From positions 229,042 to 293,041 of the forward strand of contig NZ_JABTTE010000002.1 of NCBI RefSeq assembly GCF_013303125.1: a DNA stretch of 64,000 bases, in the 5' to 3' direction. The DNA comes from Calidifontibacillus erzurumensis. Lineage in GTDB: Bacteria; Bacillota; Bacilli; Bacillales; Bacillaceae_J. A program made the position numbers and the translations under genes. The notes under the pieces were generated by a model. It worked only from the letters and a program-made list of their open reading frames with translations, ran no database searches and was not told the DNA's origin. This document shows positions 24,816 to 33,292 of the stretch, in pieces; within the stretch, counting starts at the first letter, position 1; each line of letters opens with the position of its first letter.

Positions 24816-25883
24816 ATGAGGAAAAAAACGATCCAATATTCTTTTATATTTGTATTTGTAATCTTAGCAATCATAGTAGGGGCAAATATTTTTCAAAAGA
24901 ATTTATCGCAAATTTCGAACGAAGATAAAGATATGATTGATAGTTCTGTATCAAAAATAATGACATTAAAGACTGAAAAAAATAAATCTTTTCCCAATGA
25001 CAAAATAATAATTTATGATTTGATCGGTAAAGACTCTAAGAAGGTTTTAGAACTATTCGGCAAGCCTGTTCGAATTGATCAGTCGGAATATGATTATGAA
25101 TGGTGGATCTATAATGAGCCGATTGAAAAATATTGTCAAATTGGAATTGAAAATGGGAAAGTTGTAACAGTCTTTGTGATGGGGGATCAAATAGATATCA
25201 CACCTTTTAAAATTGGAGGGTCTGTTCGATCTCTTCAATCAATTGTGGATATAAATGAAGAAGTTGATTTCGAAGTAGACCAAAATTTGTATCAGTTCGA
25301 GCTTACTGAAGAAGAATTGGCAACGGTTCCCCTTGTTCGTTATAAGGACTTTTTTGCACAAATTTATATCGATCAGTTTAGCGACAAGGTTTCAAGCATT
25401 CGGTTTCTTGATGGTAAAACACTCGTGAAAATGAGACCATATGCCCTTATTTACCGAGGCAAACTGCTGTCAAGTGAAGAGTTGGATAGAGATCTACTTT
25501 CTATCGTCGAAAAAGGGAAAGAGCAACAAATATTTGATATGACCAATGTTATTCGCATTCGGAATGGATTAACACCTGTCGAATGGGATCAAGCGACGGC
25601 TGATGTGGCCTATAGCCATTCAAAAGAAATGCATGATGAAAAATATTTTTCTCATGTCTCCCCTAATCATGGTGACTTAACGAACCGTTTATTAAATGGA
25701 GGTGTTACTTTTTTAGCGGCTGGCGAAAATATAGCCGCCCGGTATGTGGATGCAATTTCCGTTGTTGAAGGATGGCAAAATAGTGAAGGACATCGTACAA
25801 CATTGCTGCATAAAGAATTTACACATTTAGGTGTGGGTGTATATGGAGATTATTATACACAAAATTTTATAAAAGCATGGTAA
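24816..25883 (+). CDS. ylbC: CAP-domain protein YlbC
   Basis: 355 residues, with an N-terminal membrane helix or uncleaved signal (YSFIFVFVILAIIVGANIF). The middle, about 60-210, is the CAP-associated N-terminal domain with IYDLIGKDSKKVLELFGKP and YEWWIYN. The C-terminal CAP (SCP/PR1) domain contains MTNVIRIRNGLTPVEWDQAT, HSKEMHDEKYFSHVSPNHGD, AGENIAA, SEGHRTTLLHKEFTHLGVGV and YTQNF. It is extracellular and membrane-anchored; its biochemical role is unknown. ATG 24816 lies 6 bp after AGGGGGAC. It is the intact counterpart of the broken CAP gene before ylbB. Confidence 0.87.
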   Translation: MRKKTIQYSFIFVFVILAIIVGANIFQKNLSQISNEDKDMIDSSVSKIMTLKTEKNKSFPNDKIIIYDLIGKDSKKVLELFGKPVRIDQSEYDYEWWIYNEPIEKYCQIGIENGKVVTVFVMGDQIDITPFKIGGSVRSLQSIVDINEEVDFEVDQNLYQFELTEEELATVPLVRYKDFFAQIYIDQFSDKVSSIRFLDGKTLVKMRPYALIYRGKLLSSEELDRDLLSIVEKGKEQQIFDMTNVIRIRNGLTPVEWDQATADVAYSHSKEMHDEKYFSHVSPNHGDLTNRLLNGGVTFLAAGENIAARYVDAISVVEGWQNSEGHRTTLLHKEFTHLGVGVYGDYYTQNFIKAW

Positions 25884-25978
25884 AAAATGGGCGGACATTT
25901 TCTAGCAACAGATAGTAACCTATATAGTAGGCAAAACAAGCAATTTTTTTCAAATGAAGTTTGTTCGAGGTGAACATG

Positions 25979-26395
25979 ATGGGAAAATTGCATCCGAAAG
26001 TGTCCGAGTTCAAAAAATTTGTACAACGTCATCCAGGTATTATAAAGGAAGTTCGCTCTAAACAAAAAACGTGGCAAGAGTTTTTTGAAGACTGGTACAT
26101 GTTTGGCGAAGATGACAGTATGTGGGATAAATATAAATCAACTGATGTTGAATTACCTGCTGATTCCAGTAAAGATTCCTTCAAAAAAAATAACTCAGAT
26201 TTTATGTCTCAAATTTTTTCACTATTAAAAAATATAGATATGAATGAAGTTCAGAAACATTTATCGAATGTGAGCAATGCAATTGCAAATGTACAACAAA
26301 TCATTGAACAATTTCAAGGATTTAAACAACCGAACAATCATCCGAGACTGCCAGGACCAGGGCCTAGGCCGCCGTTTTTTTATCATAAAGATTAA
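25979..26395 (+). CDS. ylbD: YlbD family spore coat-associated protein
   Basis: A 138-residue soluble protein. LHPKVSEFKKFVQRHPGIIK, then WQEFFEDWYMFGEDDSMW, is typical of YlbD, which has been linked to the spore coat in B. subtilis. The C-terminus is proline-rich (LPGPGPRPPFFYHKD), a common coat-protein trait. GAGGTG stands 6 bp before ATG 25979; ATG 25976 is also possible. It is 23 bp from ylbE and the two probably form an operon. Confidence 0.78.
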   Translation: MGKLHPKVSEFKKFVQRHPGIIKEVRSKQKTWQEFFEDWYMFGEDDSMWDKYKSTDVELPADSSKDSFKKNNSDFMSQIFSLLKNIDMNEVQKHLSNVSNAIANVQQIIEQFQGFKQPNNHPRLPGPGPRPPFFYHKD

Positions 26396-26418
26396 TCCTT
26401 TTTGGAGTTGTTAACGCA

Positions 26419-26664
26419 ATGCGTCGTGAAATTCAAAACTATTTGGCTCACCGGCCAGATTTGCTAGCGTTTATTAGGGAGAACCCTTTTTGGTATCGCG
26501 TTTTAACACGCAATCCAGAAAAAATATATGAAATTGAGGAAGAAGCAAAAATCTTTTACGGTAGAACATTTCCTCAACGAATCGATCGTTTAAAAGAACA
26601 ATTGGACTTTGTTCATATGATATTTAGTCTTTTCCAAGTAATGGGCAACGACAATCATTCATAA
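26419..26664 (+). CDS. ylbE: YlbE-like protein
   Basis: 81 residues, helical and soluble: IQNYLAHRPDLLAFIRENPF, WYRVLTRNPEKIYEIEEEAK and IDRLKEQLDFVHMIFSLF. It matches the YlbE-like family in length and pattern. The function is unknown. It follows ylbD closely and ends in a clear terminator. Confidence 0.82.
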   Translation: MRREIQNYLAHRPDLLAFIRENPFWYRVLTRNPEKIYEIEEEAKIFYGRTFPQRIDRLKEQLDFVHMIFSLFQVMGNDNHS

Positions 26665-26690
26665 GGGCCAAGTGCCCTTTTTTATTTTTT
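26663..26690 (+). terminator. Terminator after ylbE
   Basis: A 6-bp stem (26663-26668 with 26674-26679), a 5-base loop and a long T-rich tail. The ylbE stop codon overlaps its left edge. Confidence 0.8.
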
Positions 26691-26772
26691 ATGAAAGATT
26701 ATTTTTTTTAGGGAAGGTCACAATATGGATAAATAAAAAATGGACAAAATCTTGTTGAAGGTGGGTATTAAT

Positions 26773-27174
26773 ATGACTAAATTATTCATTTTAATTGGTT
26801 CGTTTTTCTTGTTCATAAATCATATAACTGTTGATGCAGAAAATCTTTGGGAACAGTCTGCTGTAATGAGTAATTGGCAAAGAGGGATTGAAAATGATCC
26901 AATTACCGTCAAACATTTTGTAAAAGGTAATGATATTTATGTGGAATGTGTTATTTCAAATTTTGTATTCTCAAAACGGAATGACAATAAAATTAATAAA
27001 AAAGGTTATGGATATTTGCAGCTTTATTTAGATGGCAAAAAAATCGATGATATTTATACTGCAGCTTTTATTATTAAAGGTTTGTCAAAAGGTAATCACA
27101 AAATTACTTTGCAGCTTGTCCAAAATGACGGAACACCATACAATATTAAAAAAGAATTTGATGTGACAATTTAG
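26773..27174 (+). CDS. Small secreted protein of unknown family
   Basis: 133 residues with a signal peptide (KLFILIGSFFLFINHITVDA, likely cut after the Ala near residue 22). The mature part reads like a single beta-sandwich domain: DIYVECVISNFVFSKR, YGYLQLYLDGKKIDDIYT, and IKGLSKGNHKITLQLVQNDG near the end. I cannot name a family; the last segment resembles small Ig-like or cupredoxin-like extracellular domains. ATG 26773 has AAGGTGGG 7 bp upstream. No gene lies here between ylbE and ylbF in B. subtilis. Confidence 0.65.
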   Translation: MTKLFILIGSFFLFINHITVDAENLWEQSAVMSNWQRGIENDPITVKHFVKGNDIYVECVISNFVFSKRNDNKINKKGYGYLQLYLDGKKIDDIYTAAFIIKGLSKGNHKITLQLVQNDGTPYNIKKEFDVTI

Positions 27175-27181
27175 CTTAATT

Positions 27182-27218
27182 AAGAGGCCGACAAGTATTT
27201 AAAGTGTGTCGGTCTCTT
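27182..27218 (+). terminator. Hairpin after the secreted-protein gene
   Basis: An 11-bp stem (27182-27192 with 27208-27218, one G-U pair) with a 15-base loop. The tail is CTATTAG rather than a T-run, so termination may be weak. Confidence 0.5.
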
Positions 27219-27269
27219 CTATTAGTGTTAGATGTTCTTTCATGATATGATAAAATTGGAGGTGGAAAA

Positions 27270-27707
27270 ATGTTAGTTACGGAAGAAAGGGTAAATATTT
27301 TAAATGTAGCTGATGAACTATCGATGATGATTCTTCAGTCGGATGTCGTTGAAGAATATTATCAACGTTTATATAAATTAAGAAATGACGAGAAAGCCAT
27401 ACGTTTAATTAAAAAATTTGTTAAACAAAAGGAAAAATATGAGGAAGTTCACCGTTTTGGTAAGTATCATCCCGATTATTTTAAAGTCATAAAAGAGACG
27501 AGGGAATTAAAAAGGCAAGTGGACCTTTTAGAGAGCGTTTATGAATTTAAAAAAGCTGAAAATGCACTACAAAGTTTATTGGATGAAATCAGCGTATTAA
27601 TTGGCCATGCCGTTTCGCCTCATATTAAAGTTCCTACTGGCAATCCGTATTTTGAATCATCTTCGGGGTGTGGAGGATGTTCGGGCAACCATGGGTGTTC
27701 CTCATAG
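27270..27707 (+). CDS. ricF: RicF (YlbF), subunit of the Ric/Y complex
   Basis: 145 residues: a helical YlbF/YmcA-type domain (about 10-115) with a C-terminal tail SSSGCGGCSGNHGCSS carrying Cys134, Cys137 and Cys143. In B. subtilis YlbF, YmcA and YaaT form a complex with two [4Fe-4S] clusters that stimulates Spo0A phosphorylation and guides RNase Y in maturing polycistronic mRNAs. The cysteine tail fits cluster binding. ATG 27270 follows GGAGGTGG. ylbG comes 78 bp later. Confidence 0.9.
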   Translation: MLVTEERVNILNVADELSMMILQSDVVEEYYQRLYKLRNDEKAIRLIKKFVKQKEKYEEVHRFGKYHPDYFKVIKETRELKRQVDLLESVYEFKKAENALQSLLDEISVLIGHAVSPHIKVPTGNPYFESSSGCGGCSGNHGCSS

Positions 27708-27785
27708 GAATGCTTGCAATATTATTCATTTTCATGCTATTCTGACTAATGAAGGCAATAGTGTTCTTGAACAAGGGTGATAAAA

Positions 27786-28064
27786 ATGAATTTTAGTAAT
27801 CGACAAGGTGTTATCGTGTGGATCCATTCGTTAAAACAAGTGAAACACCTGAAAAAATTTGGAAATATTCATTACGTATCCAAAAAGTTGAAATATGTAG
27901 TCATTTATATGGATATGGAACGAGTGGAAGAAACAGTCGAAAAAATTGAATCTTTACCATTTGTAAAAAAAGTAGAGCTTTCATATAAGCCTTTCTTAAA
28001 AACAGAGTTTGAAAACTCAAAACCGGATAAAGCAAAAGAATATGATTATAAAATTGGCATTTAA
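27786..28064 (+). CDS. ylbG: UPF0298 protein YlbG
   Basis: 92 residues. [20 protein letters not shown], then [20 protein letters not shown] and [19 protein letters not shown], match UPF0298, a small alpha-beta domain of unknown function. ATG 27786 has AAGGGTG upstream; an in-frame GTG at 27777 lies inside that ribosome site. It is likely cotranscribed with ricF and ends at a strong terminator. Confidence 0.85.
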   Translation: MNFSNRQGVIVWIHSLKQVKHLKKFGNIHYVSKKLKYVVIYMDMERVEETVEKIESLPFVKKVELSYKPFLKTEFENSKPDKAKEYDYKIGI

Positions 28065-28070
28065 AATAAT

Positions 28071-28109
28071 ACCCCCTTTGCATTCATGATAGATGCAAGG
28101 GGGTTTTTT
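28071..28109. terminator. Bidirectional terminator
   Basis: ACCCCCTTTGCAT (28071-28083) pairs with ATGCAAGGGGGT (28092-28103) with one bulged T, then TTTTT. It serves ylbG and the convergent gene. Confidence 0.85.
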
Positions 28110-28117
28110 AAATTCTA

Positions 28118-28507
28118 CTATCCCAAAGGAGGAATGTAGCGATTCATACGAAGAATTCCGATTAAATGTTGATAATATAGTTCGGTTTCTGCAAAAAATG
28201 TTGATGGTTTTACTTGTAATGAAATAATTTCTTTGTTCAATTCTTTTGCTAAATCTGTAAATAATTCGTACCGTTTTGTAAGTTTTTTTGCAGGATTTGG
28301 AATGCCTTCCCTGCAAATATAGATAGGTTGAAAGTCACCAGATTCAGCAGGTTGTAGGACAATGGCAAGAGAGGTTACGTCATTGTTATTAATTTTTGTA
28401 TGAAACTCCATTAAATGGAGAACTCTATGTTTATTAGTTTTTGCAATTTCTAATAATTCATAAATATCAGAATAACCTTGTCCAATTTCTATAAAGCGTT
28501 GAATCAT
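28118..28507 (-). CDS. Conserved Bacillaceae protein (DUF7147-like)
   Basis: 129 residues, soluble: MIQRFIEIGQGYSDIYELLE, TSLAIVLQPAESGDFQPIYI and CREGIPNPAKKLTKRYELF. I recall this family from other Bacillaceae, where older records name it methylthioribose kinase without support and newer ones DUF7147. Nothing here resembles a kinase. The ATG at 28507 follows GGGAGTGGGGGTTT on the minus strand. Function unknown. Confidence 0.55.
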   Translation of the reverse strand: MIQRFIEIGQGYSDIYELLEIAKTNKHRVLHLMEFHTKINNNDVTSLAIVLQPAESGDFQPIYICREGIPNPAKKLTKRYELFTDLAKELNKEIISLQVKPSTFFAETELYYQHLIGILRMNRYIPPLG

Positions 28508-28596
28508 AAACCCCCACTCCCAACAATAAACATTGTGCAGCCATTCTCACTTTATCAATTGAATAGGAAAACGTCAAAGGATTTGATTAGAAGAAA

Positions 28597-28621
28597 ATAA
28601 AAAATCCCTGCTTTCGCAGGG
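28597..28621 (-). terminator. Minus-strand terminator with no obvious gene
   Basis: CCCTGC (28606-28611) pairs with GCAGGG (28616-28621) around TTTC. Read on the minus strand it is followed by ATTTTTTATTTT, a good terminator. No recognised minus-strand gene lies upstream of it before rsmD. Confidence 0.6.
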
Positions 28622-28880
28622 TCCTTCCATATTCTTGGACGCTAAACTTCATCCAAGAGCGAAGAAGGAAAAGGGAGAGGAGAAACCGGAGGAAGAACTT
28701 ATGGGGAAACGTAAGTCTTCTCCGCGGTTGGCAACAACATCATTTCACCAAATAATGTTGTTACTATTAATTATGACCAAAAGTTTTTTTACTATACATA
28801 GAAATTTAATTACATATATTGTTGACTATGTTTTTTTTATGGTAGGATAAAGTGAATCTTTCTAATTATTACAAATACAG
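28622..28880. other. Non-coding stretch with purine-rich tract before rsmD
   Basis: From 28660 to 28700 the plus strand is almost pure purine. The rest is AT-rich. A plus-strand frame at 28635-28850 looks non-coding in its second half. It may hold a minus-strand small RNA ending at 28597. A TTGACT at about 28822 could be the -35 of an rsmD promoter. Confidence 0.35.
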
Positions 28881-28916
28881 GGCAAAGTTTCAGAAAAATA
28901 AACTGGGTGATAAAAA

Positions 28917-29471
28917 ATGAGAGTGATTGCTGGAAAATGCAAAGGAAGACCTTTAAAGGCTGTTCCGGGGATGACAACGAGACCAACAACAGACAAAATA
29001 AAGGAATCACTTTTTAACATGATCGGCCCTTTTTTTGAGGGCGGTAATGGACTAGATTTATTTGGAGGCAGCGGCGGATTAGGTATAGAAGCCCTAAGCA
29101 GAGGACTTGACAAAGTTATCTTTGTCGATTACGACCGAAAAGCAGTTGGAGTAATTAAAGATAATATAAAGACATGTGGTTTTGAAGAGAAATCAGAAGT
29201 TTATTGCAATGATGCCAATCGGGCTTTAAAAGCGCTTATAAAGCGTGGATTGCAATTTACACATATTTTTTTAGATCCGCCATATAAACATAAAGATTTG
29301 CCAAAATTAATTGAAGTAATAGATATTGGGGGGTTGTTAACGGAAGACGGTGTCATTATTGCAGAACATGAGGGAGATTTAGAACTCCCATCAAATATAG
29401 GCAGGTTGCGTTTAGTCAGAAGGGAACGCTATGGCAGTACGACAGCGATTTCATTATTTAAATATGAATAA
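28917..29471 (+). CDS. rsmD: 16S rRNA (guanine966-N2)-methyltransferase RsmD
   Basis: A 184-residue SAM-dependent methyltransferase (B. subtilis ylbH). MRVIAGKCKGRPLKAVPGMT is the N-terminal RNA-binding arm, LDLFGGSGGLGIEALSRG (about 40-58) binds SAM, and IFLDPPYK contains the DPPY motif of N-methylation near residue 121. It methylates G966 in the decoding region of the small subunit. ATG 28917 follows GGGTGA. coaD comes 42 bp later, the standard order. Confidence 0.93.
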   Translation: MRVIAGKCKGRPLKAVPGMTTRPTTDKIKESLFNMIGPFFEGGNGLDLFGGSGGLGIEALSRGLDKVIFVDYDRKAVGVIKDNIKTCGFEEKSEVYCNDANRALKALIKRGLQFTHIFLDPPYKHKDLPKLIEVIDIGGLLTEDGVIIAEHEGDLELPSNIGRLRLVRRERYGSTTAISLFKYE

Positions 29472-29513
29472 TAAACTGAAAATTCAAAATGCTTGTTGAA
29501 AGGGGAGGACTAA

Positions 29514-30010
<497 letters not shown>

Positions 30011-30022
<12 letters not shown>

Positions 30023-31246
30023 AATTTTATCCTTTGTCTGTCTGTCAGTTTTTATCGAAATTAGTATACAAATGATTAAAGAGAATATCGTTACAAGGGC
30101 TCCATATTGCAAGATAAAATCCCAATAGGAATAAACAATAGAAAGTCCCATTCCACCTGCAGCAGGAACCGCATTGTCGTTTCCGAATACATACATATCA
30201 ACGTAAAGAGGTTTCCATAACAAATAGGCAAAAAATGCTGAAAAGAAACCGTGCATGACTCTTGCTAGGAAAAATGGCTGAAAACGGATATCTGTTTGTG
30301 CCAAAATGCTGGCAACTTGAGCTTGCACTGAAAAACCGCTAAAAGCCAAAATAAAGCTAGTAATAACAACTTTATAATACAAATCAACATCTTCTACCTG
30401 ACTTGTTAATTGGCTTCCTAATGTTATTTCAAACATGCCTGAAAAAAGTGGCAAGGCAAGTTCAGTTGAAAAATGAAATATGGCAAGAACAAAGCCAAGA
30501 AAGTGTGCAGCCAGTTCTGTAATATTCACTATGTATAACAAGCGATTAAATACTGAAAAAAGAATGATAAACCCGCCGATTAATAATAATGTTTGGATAG
30601 AAGAGGTAACTGCATCACCTAACATTTTTCCGATTGGTTTTTGATTTTTCATTCTAGTTTCATGAAGGATTTTAAAAGCTTCTTTAAGGGAATAAGTTTT
30701 TTTTGTTATAGAAACATCTTCTTCTTTTTCGTTTCTTCCATAAAATCGCATCATTAACCCAACACAAAAGTTGCCTAAATAATGAGAAATTGCTAACAAA
30801 ATGCCAATATTAGCATTATTAAAAAAACCAACCGATACAGCTCCAAAAATAAATAAAGGATTCGAAGAATTCGTAAATGACACTAATCGTTCTGCTTCAA
30901 TTCGTGTCAACAGTTTTTCTTGACGCAGCCTCGTGGTTAGTTTCGCCCCAGCCGGAAATCCGGATGCCATCCCCATTGCCCAAACTACTCCGCCAATGCC
31001 TGGAACTTTGAATAACGGCCTCATAAAAGGTTCCAATAAAAATCCTATAAATTTTACGACACCATAGCCGATTAATAATTCGGATACGATAAAAAACGGC
31101 AATAACGATGGAAAAACAACTTCCCACCACATTTGCAGACCGCGTTTTGAGGCTTCTAAAGATTCTTTCGGAAAAAAAATTAAGCCAAATGCAACAAGGG
31201 AGATGGAAATTGCAAGTAGAATAGTTTTAAGTTTAGAACGCGTCAC
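30011..31246 (-). CDS. ylbJ: Sporulation integral membrane protein YlbJ
   Basis: 411 residues with eight to ten membrane helices and paired nucleoside-recognition (Gate) domains: WWEVVFPSLLPFFIVSELLI, GMASGFPAGAKLTTRLRQEK, SNPLFIFGAVSVGF and ISHYLGNF. YlbJ is a mother-cell, sigma-E-controlled protein needed for heat-resistant spores in B. subtilis; its substrate is unknown. GTG 31246 has GGAGGG 6 bp upstream; longer frames begin before that ribosome site. I could not pick out a clear sigma-E promoter. Confidence 0.9.
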
Positions 31247-31400
31247 GTATAGCCCTCCAACGAATCTTGAGTTCTTATTTCTATACTTGGTGAATATAGA
31301 ATGGTAAAATAAGGTCAATTAAATCCTGTCTGTTACTAATATACGATAGCTTGGCTGGAATAGACCTAAAATAAGGAAAAGGATAGATGGGGGGAAGCTC

Positions 31401-32189
31401 TTGCAAAGACCAAAAATAGGCTTGGCGCTTGGTTCTGGAGGGGCTAGAGGCTTTGCGCATCTTGGTGTATTAAAAGCGTTGCGTGAAGCAAATATTTCGA
31501 TTGATTTCATTGCTGGCAGCAGTATGGGTGCATTGGTAGGTGGTTTTTATTGTGCAGGACACGATCTTGATAGGCTATATAAATTAGCAGCTGCTTTTAG
31601 ACGAAAGTATTATCTTGACTTTACAATTCCGAAAATGGGTTTTATTGCAGGACAAAAAATTAAGGAATTTATACGTATCTTTACAATGCGGAAAACGATC
31701 GATCAACTTTCACCGAAACTTTGGATTGTTGCAACAGATATAAAAAACGGCGAAAAATTTATTTTTAAGGAAGGACCACTTGCGGAAGCTATTAGAGCGA
31801 GCATATCGATACCAGGTATATTTGTTCCGGAAAAAATCGGTGATCGTCTTTTTGTTGATGGAGGTGTTGTGGATCGGGTACCAATATCGGTTGTAAAGGA
31901 AATGGGGGCGGACATTGTAATTGCTGTAGATGTTTCTCAAATTAAAGGAGCTGCTGAAATTACTTCAATCTTTGATGTCATCCTCCAAAGTATTGACATT
32001 TTGCAAGATGAGTTGGCTCGCATTAAGCAAATTGATGCAGATGTTTTAATCAAGCCGCGTGTAGAGCAATATAGTGCTAAGGCTTTTACAAATACTGAAG
32101 ACATTATCCGTATTGGGGAAGAAGAAGCGAAAAAGCAAATTCCGTTAATTTTAAATGCAATTCAGAAATGGAAGGAGCAACGGCGTTGA
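31401..32189 (+). CDS. ylbK: Patatin-like phospholipase family protein YlbK
   Basis: 262 residues. GLALGSGGARGFAHLGVLKA forms the oxyanion hole, GSSMG holds the nucleophile Ser41, and DGGVVD gives Asp153, so the Ser-Asp catalytic dyad is complete. Patatin-type enzymes hydrolyse acyl esters of lipids. The physiological substrate here is unknown. TTG 31401 lies after GGGGGG. Its stop overlaps the ylbL start by four bases, so the two are coupled. Confidence 0.88.
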   Translation: MQRPKIGLALGSGGARGFAHLGVLKALREANISIDFIAGSSMGALVGGFYCAGHDLDRLYKLAAAFRRKYYLDFTIPKMGFIAGQKIKEFIRIFTMRKTIDQLSPKLWIVATDIKNGEKFIFKEGPLAEAIRASISIPGIFVPEKIGDRLFVDGGVVDRVPISVVKEMGADIVIAVDVSQIKGAAEITSIFDVILQSIDILQDELARIKQIDADVLIKPRVEQYSAKAFTNTEDIIRIGEEEAKKQIPLILNAIQKWKEQRR

Positions 32190-33253
32190 ATAAGCGCAAA
32201 AAGATTTTAAAACCGTTCATAGCTTTTGCTATCGTAACGCTTTTTCTAACATTTTTTCCATTGCCTTATTACATTTCAGCACCTGGATCAGCCATGGAAT
32301 TAAATGAAATTGTGAAAGTTGAGGGTGGAAATAAGGAACGGGGCAGTTTTTCATTAACAACTGTACGAATTGGCAAAGCAACCTTTGTTCAATATGCATG
32401 GGCAAAAATGAATAATTACTATGAAATTTATCCGGAAAGTTATATTATCCCCGAGGGTGAGTCAGAAGATGATTATTCCCATAGGCAGCTTCATATGATG
32501 GAAAATTCAAAGGAACAAGCAACCGTTGTTGCCTATACGAAAGCGAAAAAAGATATAAAAATTGATTATAATGGCGTTTATGTCATGAGCCTTGTTGCTG
32601 GTATGCCTGCGGAAAAAAAGCTAAAGGTTGGCGACCGTTTGTTTTCTATTGATGGGCAAAAGATGAAATCAGCGGAAGAATTTACGAACTATTTATCTAA
32701 AAAGAAAAAAGGTGATATTGTTACTCTTAAATTAGAACGCGATGAAAAAATTATTGAAGTTAAAATCCCAATCGCTGTTTTTCCAAAAGAGAAAACTGGA
32801 GACGGACAAGATAAAGTTGGATTAGGAATCATTCTTGTTACTGACAGAAAAGTTACTGTAAACCCACCTGTTGAAATTAATACGGATAAAATCGGTGGCC
32901 CATCTGCTGGTTTAATGTTTGCACTTGAAATATATAATCAGCTGATCGATGAAGATTTGACAAAAGGGTATAAAATTGCTGGAACTGGAACGATTGGATA
33001 TGATGGAAAGGTCGGCCGTATTGGCGGAATCGCTCAAAAAATTGTTGCAGCCGATAAAGCAGGAATTGAAATCTTTTTTGCACCTAATGAACAAGGAAAA
33101 AAACGAGTCGATCCAACTGGAAAGCCTATACTGACGAATTATCAGGAAGCATTACAGACGGCAAAAGAAATTCACTCACAAATGAAAATTATACCGGTTG
33201 ATACATTTGATGAAGCTGTTCTTTATCTTCAAAAATTACAGCCAAAAGATTGA
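32186..33253 (+). CDS. ylbL: Membrane-anchored PDZ and Lon-type serine protease YlbL
   Basis: 355 residues: an N-terminal membrane helix (about 9-28), a PDZ domain (GVYVMSLVAGMPAEKKLKVG to VTLKLERDEK), and a C-terminal Lon (S16) protease domain. The catalytic pair is Ser240 in GGPSAGLMF and Lys285 in IAQKIVAAD. In B. subtilis YlbL degrades the cell-division inhibitor YneA after DNA damage. TTG 32186 has AAGGAG 9 bp upstream and overlaps the ylbK stop; an earlier ATG at 32168 precedes that ribosome site. Confidence 0.92.
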   Translation: MNKRKKILKPFIAFAIVTLFLTFFPLPYYISAPGSAMELNEIVKVEGGNKERGSFSLTTVRIGKATFVQYAWAKMNNYYEIYPESYIIPEGESEDDYSHRQLHMMENSKEQATVVAYTKAKKDIKIDYNGVYVMSLVAGMPAEKKLKVGDRLFSIDGQKMKSAEEFTNYLSKKKKGDIVTLKLERDEKIIEVKIPIAVFPKEKTGDGQDKVGLGIILVTDRKVTVNPPVEINTDKIGGPSAGLMFALEIYNQLIDEDLTKGYKIAGTGTIGYDGKVGRIGGIAQKIVAADKAGIEIFFAPNEQGKKRVDPTGKPILTNYQEALQTAKEIHSQMKIIPVDTFDEAVLYLQKLQPKD

Positions 33254-33292
33254 AACAGCCGTTTTTCATTTATAAAAAACGGCTGTTTATTT
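33253..33292. terminator. Bidirectional terminator between ylbL and tmcAL
   Basis: A 14-bp perfect stem (33253-33266 with 33275-33288) and an 8-base loop. T-runs follow on both strands. Confidence 0.9.

Noticed and set aside
28635..28850. Plus-strand 71-codon frame beginning MDAKLHPRAKKEKGEE
   Set aside because: No ribosome site; the first half comes from a purine-rich tract and the second half from AT-rich DNA. No family recognised. Kept only as part of the non-coding stretch note.
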